Of a stretch of DNA of 10,022 bases, positions 5,636 through 10,022 are shown in pieces. The translations under genes were made by a program, and so were the position numbers. Origin of the DNA: DATIXD01 sp035518875 (GTDB lineage: Bacteria; Pseudomonadota; Gammaproteobacteria; Methylococcales; Methylococcaceae). Below the pieces are notes generated by a model that was not told where the DNA came from, ran no database searches, and saw nothing but the letters and a program-made list of their open reading frames with translations. The stretch spans positions 1 through 10,022 of the forward strand of contig DATIXD010000080.1 in assembly GCA_035518875.1 (NCBI GenBank), in the 5' to 3' direction. Numbering within the stretch: position 1 is the stretch's first letter; each line of letters starts with the position of its first letter.

Positions 5636-7098
5636 TGCGGCAAGGCCCCGGAAATCAGTTGGGTCGCCTGGTTGAACCAGTTGCCCAGAAACGCGGGGAT
5701 CGAGAGGCCGAGCCACAGCACCAGCGTCAGATGCACCATCACCGGCCACAAATTCGCCGGAATGGCCTTCTGGCCTTCGGGAACGTCACCGTAGACCATC
5801 GGCTGCAAATGGCGGAACAGCCCGGCGAAAGCCAGCCCGACCCCGAGCAACAACAGGGGTGTCAACCAGGGGTAATCGTGCATGGTGGCGACCAAGACCA
5901 GGAATTCGCTGGCGAACACGCCAAAGGGAGGGAAGCCGGCGATGGCCACGGTGCCGATTAGCAGCCCCCAGCCGATTGTGGGCTGGGTCAGAATCAAGCC
6001 GCGAATCTTGTCCATGCGCTGGGTGCCGGCCAATTGGGCGGCATGACCCACGGTGACGAAGATGGCCGATTTGGTCAGGGAATGGGTAGTCATGTGGAAC
6101 AGCGCTGCGAAGGTGGCCCAGGGGCTGCCGACGCCGAAGGCGAAAGTCATCAGCCCCATGTGTTCGATGGAGGAATAGCTGAACAGACGCTTAATGTCGG
6201 TCTGCCGATGCAGGAACAAAGATGCCACCAGGAACGATAACAGACCGAACCCCATCATCAGATAACCCGCCATGTGCGTGCCGAGGGAGCCATCCACCAG
6301 CATCTTGCAGCGCACCACCGCGTACAGGGCGTCGTTGAGCAACAACCCCGACAGGATGGCGGACATGGGCGTCGGGCCTTCCGAGTGGGCATCCGGCAAC
6401 CAGTTGTGCAGGGGCACGAGACCGATCTTGGTGCCGTAACCCACCAGCAGAAATACAAAAGCAAGCCCCAGGATGGCGGGGTCGAGCTCGCCGGCATGGT
6501 CGTGCAAGACCGTCCACAACAGGGCGTCGCCACCGATACCGAGCTTTTGTTCGGCGGCAAAATAGAGTAGAACCGTGCCGAACAGGGCCTGGGTAATCCC
6601 CACGCCGCAAAGGATGAAATATTTCCAGGCGGCCTCCACCGATTCCGGCGTGCGATACAGGCTGACCAGCAGCACGGTGGCCAAAGTCGCGCCCTCCATT
6701 GCCACCCACATCACGCCCATATTATTGGTGGTCAACACCAGGTACATCGCGAGCATGAAGCCCTGGTACATGGCGTAGTAAAGCTTCAAACGCCTGGCGG
6801 TAAGCCGGCCGATTTCCCGTTCGTGCGCCATATAGGGGCCGGAGAAAATCGAGGTCGTCAGTCCTACGAAGGCGGTCAGGGCCACCAGATAGACATTGAA
6901 CGAATCGATATACAACAGTTTGCTGGGGGAAAGCCGGGGGCCGTGCCATAGCACGTCGATGGCCAGCCAGATCGACGCCAGCAAAGCCAAGGCATTGCAA
7001 CGGACATTGATCGATCCCGCCTTGAGGCTATCGCCACGCAACCACAGAACGGCCATACCCGCTAGCGGAATCAGGAGAATGAAGTAGACCGCGATCAT
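5632..7098 (-). CDS. hyfF: NuoN/M-like antiporter-type membrane subunit HyfF
   Basis: A 488-residue polytopic inner-membrane protein of the Mrp-antiporter/NuoLMN family, expected to move protons or sodium ions in the membrane arm. About 13-14 hydrophobic segments are visible. Key ion-path residues: E135 in MWVAMEGATL, K224 in YGTKIGLVPLHNWLP (221-235), and H339 in HMTTHSLTKSAIF (335-347) with K343 close by. In the next helix, where NuoM and NuoL carry a lysine, the sequence is SGLLLNDALYAVVR (250-263), with N255 there instead. Its ATG overlaps the hyfE stop codon as ATGA, and GAGGTG five bases upstream is a good ribosome binding site. Length matches E. coli HyfF, a little over 500 residues, reasonably well. 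Confidence 0.93.
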   Translation of the reverse strand: MIAVYFILLIPLAGMAVLWLRGDSLKAGSINVRCNALALLASIWLAIDVLWHGPRLSPSKLLYIDSFNVYLVALTAFVGLTTSIFSGPYMAHEREIGRLTARRLKLYYAMYQGFMLAMYLVLTTNNMGVMWVAMEGATLATVLLVSLYRTPESVEAAWKYFILCGVGITQALFGTVLLYFAAEQKLGIGGDALLWTVLHDHAGELDPAILGLAFVFLLVGYGTKIGLVPLHNWLPDAHSEGPTPMSAILSGLLLNDALYAVVRCKMLVDGSLGTHMAGYLMMGFGLLSFLVASLFLHRQTDIKRLFSYSSIEHMGLMTFAFGVGSPWATFAALFHMTTHSLTKSAIFVTVGHAAQLAGTQRMDKIRGLILTQPTIGWGLLIGTVAIAGFPPFGVFASEFLVLVATMHDYPWLTPLLLLGVGLAFAGLFRHLQPMVYGDVPEGQKAIPANLWPVMVHLTLVLWLGLSIPAFLGNWFNQATQLISGALPQ

Positions 7099-7772
7099 TT
7101 ATCCACCTCGCTCAGTTTGCTGAGTTGGTCCACGTTCAGCGAGTCGATGCTGGAGCGGATCTGGAAGAAGAACACCCCGAACACCACCGCGGCGACCAGC
7201 ACGTCGAACGCCACGCCCAGTTCCACCACCATCGGCATGCCGTAGGTGGAAACCACTGCCGCGAAAAACAGGCCGTTCTCGATGGACATGAAGCCCACCA
7301 CGTGGGCCACCGCCTGTCGCCGGGTGATCATCAGCAACATGCCGAGCAAGACCACGGCGAGGCTCACGGCGATGGCGTTGAGCGTGACCAGTGGCGAATG
7401 GGCGACCACAGGGAGCGAGACGTAGTAACTAAAGACCACCAGTGCTGCCCCGCCCATCATCACCCGGGCGGGATGATCGATAGTGTCCATCTCCCGGTGC
7501 AAACCCATGCGATGGATCAGCCGGTGCAGCAGGATGGGAATGACGATGCCCTTCAGCAACAGACTCAGACCCGCCGAAATATACAGGTGGGGATAATCCA
7601 GCACCCCGGCGGCCAGCGCCGTAGCGGCTGCCAAAAGGCATCCCTGCAGGGCGAATATCACCACCAGCCGGACCAGCCGTGACTGCCCCAGCATCAGGAA
7701 CGAGGTCAGGGCGATCAGCCCCGCCAACAACAAAATCGCCTGGCTGTACAGGTTGAGCTCAGTGATGGACAC
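7095..7772 (-). CDS. hyfE: NuoK-like membrane subunit HyfE
   Basis: A 225-residue inner-membrane protein, homologous to hydrogenase-4 component E (about 216 residues in E. coli); its C-terminal part is NuoK-like. About six or seven hydrophobic segments are visible. Conserved charged residues inside the membrane part are K74 (SLLLKGIVIP), E165 in GFMSIENGLFF (160-170) and E184 in VELGVAFD (183-190); the two glutamates correspond in position to the ion-path glutamates of NuoK. It ends in a short polar tail (residues 205-225). It starts with GTG at 7772, supported by GGAGG six bases upstream; the start overlaps the end of hyfC by 14 bases, which implies coupled translation. Confidence 0.92.
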   Translation of the reverse strand: MSITELNLYSQAILLLAGLIALTSFLMLGQSRLVRLVVIFALQGCLLAAATALAAGVLDYPHLYISAGLSLLLKGIVIPILLHRLIHRMGLHREMDTIDHPARVMMGGAALVVFSYYVSLPVVAHSPLVTLNAIAVSLAVVLLGMLLMITRRQAVAHVVGFMSIENGLFFAAVVSTYGMPMVVELGVAFDVLVAAVVFGVFFFQIRSSIDSLNVDQLSKLSEVDK

Positions 7773-8712
7773 GCGCCGCCTCCAGGATAATGTGGCTCAG
7801 CATGCCCAAGACGCTGAGAAGATAGGCGAAGCTCAGATACTCCTGCACGCGAAAAATCCGCATCTTGGCGAACACCGCCTCGGACAGGGCCAGGATCACC
7901 GCCAACACGGCCAGCTTGAGCGCAATCATCGCGACACCCCAGCCCAGCGCCGGCAGGGAAAAGTCCTGGGCAATCCCCCAAGGGAAGAAGATGTTGGCGA
8001 TGAGCACGCCATAGAGCATCAGTTTGATCTGGCTGGCCCACTCGATCAGGGCCAACCAGCGACCGCTGTACTCCAGGATCATGGCCTCGTGAATCATGGT
8101 CAATTCCAGATGGGTGGCCGGGTTGTCCACCGGAATCCGCCCGGTCTCGGCAATGGCCACCAGCATCAGGCTGCCCAAGGCGAACACGAAGGAGGGACGC
8201 AAGACCAAACCGGTGTCGTGCACGTAATTCATGGCCTGGGACAGGTTGGTGGTGTGGGCGCTCATGGCCAGCGTGAACACCGCCATCAGCATGGCGGGTT
8301 CGGCGAGCGAGGCGATGGTCATTTCGCGGGACGATCCCATGCCGCCGAAAGCGGTGCCGATGTCCATGCCGGCCAGCACCTGAAACGTCCGCCCCAACGC
8401 AAAAAAGCCCACCAGCACGATCACGTCGGCGATGCGTGCGGTCGGCAGATTGACTGCGACCAGGGGCACGAAGGCGGCCGCCAACACCGTCGACGCGAAC
8501 ACGATGTAGGGCGCGGCGCGGAAGATCCAGGAGGCAGGGTGCGGCACGATCGGCTGTTTGCGGTACAGCTTGCGCAAATCCCGGTAAGGCTGAAACACAG
8601 ACGGCGCCTTGCGATTCTGCAAGCGGCACTTGATGCATTTGATCCAGCCGGCCAACAGCGGCGCGGCGCCGATGAACAACAAGGTTTCGAGGATTGCCAA
8701 CCACCAGGCCAT
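7759..8712 (-). CDS. hyfC: NuoH-like membrane subunit HyfC
   Basis: A 317-residue inner-membrane protein of the NuoH/HycD/HyfC family, which anchors the peripheral arm to the membrane arm. About eight hydrophobic segments are visible. Family signature: the cytoplasmic loop LQNRKAPSVFQPYRDLRKLY (31-50), ETGRIPVDNPATHLEL (189-204) and MIHEAMILEYSGR (206-218), rich in the acidic and basic residues that link the two arms. The first loop has a CxxC pair, C26 and C29 (KCIKCR), where relatives usually have basic residues; this may be incidental. I chose the ATG at 8712, which overlaps the hyfB stop as TGATG, giving a length close to E. coli HycD and HyfC (307-315). A GTG at 8727 would add five residues but has no ribosome binding site. 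Confidence 0.93.
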   Translation of the reverse strand: MAWWLAILETLLFIGAAPLLAGWIKCIKCRLQNRKAPSVFQPYRDLRKLYRKQPIVPHPASWIFRAAPYIVFASTVLAAAFVPLVAVNLPTARIADVIVLVGFFALGRTFQVLAGMDIGTAFGGMGSSREMTIASLAEPAMLMAVFTLAMSAHTTNLSQAMNYVHDTGLVLRPSFVFALGSLMLVAIAETGRIPVDNPATHLELTMIHEAMILEYSGRWLALIEWASQIKLMLYGVLIANIFFPWGIAQDFSLPALGWGVAMIALKLAVLAVILALSEAVFAKMRIFRVQEYLSFAYLLSVLGMLSHIILEAARVHH

Positions 8713-10022
8713 CAGCTGATCACCCACAACAGAAAGATCAAGGTAAAGAAGGAATAACCGAGATAGGTGCGGATATTCCCGGTCTGCAAACGTCCGACCC
8801 AGCGCGCCAGCCGGGTGACCCCACGACCCGAAGGTTCGTAAAGCCTCAGCCAGGCGCGGTCCAGCACCTGGAACTGGTAGCGCAAAGCCGTTACCCGTGA
8901 TTGTGCCGGCCCTTCCTTGTGTTCTTCGACGGTTTCACGAATTTCGTACACCGGTTGAAAGATGCGCCGGATCGGCATGCTGAACGCGCCGGAGGTGTAT
9001 TGCATGCGGGGGGTCAAGCCGCCGAAGCCGCAGTCCCAGGGCTCGGCCCGGCGTGGTTCGAGGCCGGTACGGCGATACAAGAAGTGATAACACAACCAGC
9101 CAACCGCCACGGTCCCCACCAACACCAGCGCCGGCGCGTAGGACGCCACCTCGGGCGACACCGGCGTTAGCCACAGCCAACCCAGGGCGGAAACATTGGG
9201 GAGTGCAAAGCCGGTCAACTGCTGCGTCAATTTCCCCATGCCATTGATGAGCGGTGTCGGCAACACGCCGAACAACATGCAGCAGGCAGCGAGCAAGGCG
9301 GGACCCGCCAGCATCCCGCGGTGATGAACCTCGCGCGCATGGGCAATATGCTGTGAACGGGGCAGCCCCAGAAAAGCCACGCCGTAAACCTTGACGAAGC
9401 AGGTGGCCGCCAGCGCCGAAGTCAGCGCCAGCACCGCGCTGGCCGTGGGAATCAGGCTGCGCAGGACGCCGCTCTCAAGGCCACCGGCCTGCAACGCGGT
9501 CTGAAAGATCAGCCATTCCGAAACGAAACCGTTCAAGGGCGGCAGAGCGGCGATGCTCAGGGTGCCGACCAGAAACACCGCTGCCAGTTTCGGCATGCGA
9601 TGAATCAGTCCCCCCATGTTTTCCAGGCTCTGTTCGTGGGTCTGATGCAGGACGGCACCGGCACCCAGGAACAAGAGACTCTTGAACAAGGCATGATTCA
9701 AGCAATGCAGTAGACCCGCCACCAGACCCAGCGTGCCCAGTTGGGTCTGCCCGCTGCTCTGAAAAATAAGCGCCAGTCCCAGGGCAATGAACACGATGCC
9801 GATGTTCTCCACCGAGGAATAGGCCAACAGCCGCTTCAGATTTTGCTGTTGCAGGGCATAAAGGATGCCGAGCACGGCGGAAGCCGAGCCGACAAGTAAT
9901 ACCAGTACGCCCCATTGCCAAAGGATCTGGTCCAGCAGATCGAAGGTGAACCGGATGAAGCCGTACACGGCGATTTTCAGCATCACCCCGCTCATCAGGG
10001 CGGAGATATGGGACGGTGCCAC
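8712..10022 (-). CDS. hyfB: NuoL-like antiporter-type subunit HyfB, N-terminus off the right edge
   Basis: The C-terminal 437 codons of a large polytopic membrane subunit (E. coli HyfB is about 670 residues), an ion-translocating subunit of the membrane arm. The visible part opens inside the conserved APSHISALMSGVMLK segment, so the gene clearly continues past 10022 and the GTG at the edge is not the start. Seen in order (counted from the edge): K16 in SGVMLKIAVYGFIRF, the loop NLKRLLAYSSVENIG (61-75), H110 and K114 in CLNHALFKSLLFLGAGA, and E169 in NGFVSEWL. The C-terminus carries the family-typical WDCGFG and RMQYTSGAFSMPIRRIF region, then a last hydrophobic helix at the very end. The stop overlaps the hyfC start. 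The operon promoter and any hyfA-like ferredoxin gene must lie beyond the window. Confidence 0.93.
   Translation of the reverse strand: MAPSHISALMSGVMLKIAVYGFIRFTFDLLDQILWQWGVLVLLVGSASAVLGILYALQQQNLKRLLAYSSVENIGIVFIALGLALIFQSSGQTQLGTLGLVAGLLHCLNHALFKSLLFLGAGAVLHQTHEQSLENMGGLIHRMPKLAAVFLVGTLSIAALPPLNGFVSEWLIFQTALQAGGLESGVLRSLIPTASAVLALTSALAATCFVKVYGVAFLGLPRSQHIAHAREVHHRGMLAGPALLAACCMLFGVLPTPLINGMGKLTQQLTGFALPNVSALGWLWLTPVSPEVASYAPALVLVGTVAVGWLCYHFLYRRTGLEPRRAEPWDCGFGGLTPRMQYTSGAFSMPIRRIFQPVYEIRETVEEHKEGPAQSRVTALRYQFQVLDRAWLRLYEPSGRGVTRLARWVGRLQTGNIRTYLGYSFFTLIFLLWVIS

Noticed and set aside
5636..5749. N-terminal extension of the large subunit to an ATG at 5749
   Set aside because: It would lie wholly inside hyfF and add a sequence foreign to the NuoC domain; the ATG at 5635, overlapping the hyfF stop, fits the family and operon.
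7753..8757. Long plus-strand open frame of 334 codons
   Set aside because: It lies opposite hyfC, its product is unusually rich in His, Gln and Gly, and hyfC is an unmistakable family member; this is a mirror frame of GC-rich codons.
3517..10022. Reading the operon as a functional hydrogenase 4 or formate hydrogenlyase
   Set aside because: The subunits are homologous, but the large subunit lacks every Ni-binding cysteine and the maturation extension, and no formate dehydrogenase gene is in view.
1..10022. Mobile elements, CRISPR arrays, phage or toxin-antitoxin genes
   Set aside because: No transposase, integrase, spaced repeats or terminal inverted repeats were seen.

Overview
The window looks like about 10 kb of a gammaproteobacterial chromosome. 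The base composition is clearly GC-rich (roughly 60% by eye). The pyrE product is very close to the E. coli-type orotate phosphoribosyltransferase, and the Hyf-type membrane complex genes resemble proteobacterial ones. The genus cannot be read from the sequence; a chemolithotrophic or methanotrophic gammaproteobacterium is only a guess. No rRNA, tRNA, CRISPR array, insertion sequence or prophage gene was seen.

Left part (1-2900). pyrE lies on the minus strand and runs off the left edge. Next, on the same strand, is a stand-alone MoxR-type AAA+ ATPase gene. Divergent from moxR, on the plus strand, is a lipoprotein gene with a glycine-rich central segment, followed by a convincing short intrinsic terminator. 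A doubtful small minus-strand ORF converges on its 3' end. About 260 bases (2884-3146) then carry no gene but hold a palindrome and a stem-loop.

Right part (3147-10022). A tightly packed minus-strand operon is transcribed from beyond the right edge toward the left. Its order is hyfB (5' end missing), hyfC, hyfE, hyfF, hyfG, hyfI and then a small gene for a STAS-like protein. Most junctions are overlaps of 1 to 14 bases, and the others are gaps of 10 and 4 bases, so translational coupling is likely. The products are a NuoL-like antiporter subunit, a NuoH-like subunit, a NuoK-like subunit, a NuoN/M-like antiporter subunit, a fused NuoCD-like large subunit and a NuoB-like [4Fe-4S] subunit.

The main result is that this is a hydrogenase-4-like complex that cannot be a [NiFe] hydrogenase. 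In the large subunit both CxxC motifs that would hold nickel are gone: RVCGIC reads RVSGDT, and the CYSC position reads SYSG. The protein also stops exactly where a real HycE/HyfG precursor would be cut by its maturation protease. The small subunit keeps its four cluster cysteines. This fits the energy-converting hydrogenase-related (Ehr) complexes, relatives of complex I and group 4 hydrogenases. No HyfH/NuoI-type ferredoxin subunit lies in the visible operon, so the electron donor and acceptor are unknown. The coupled STAS-like gene at the end is a possible uncharacterised partner.
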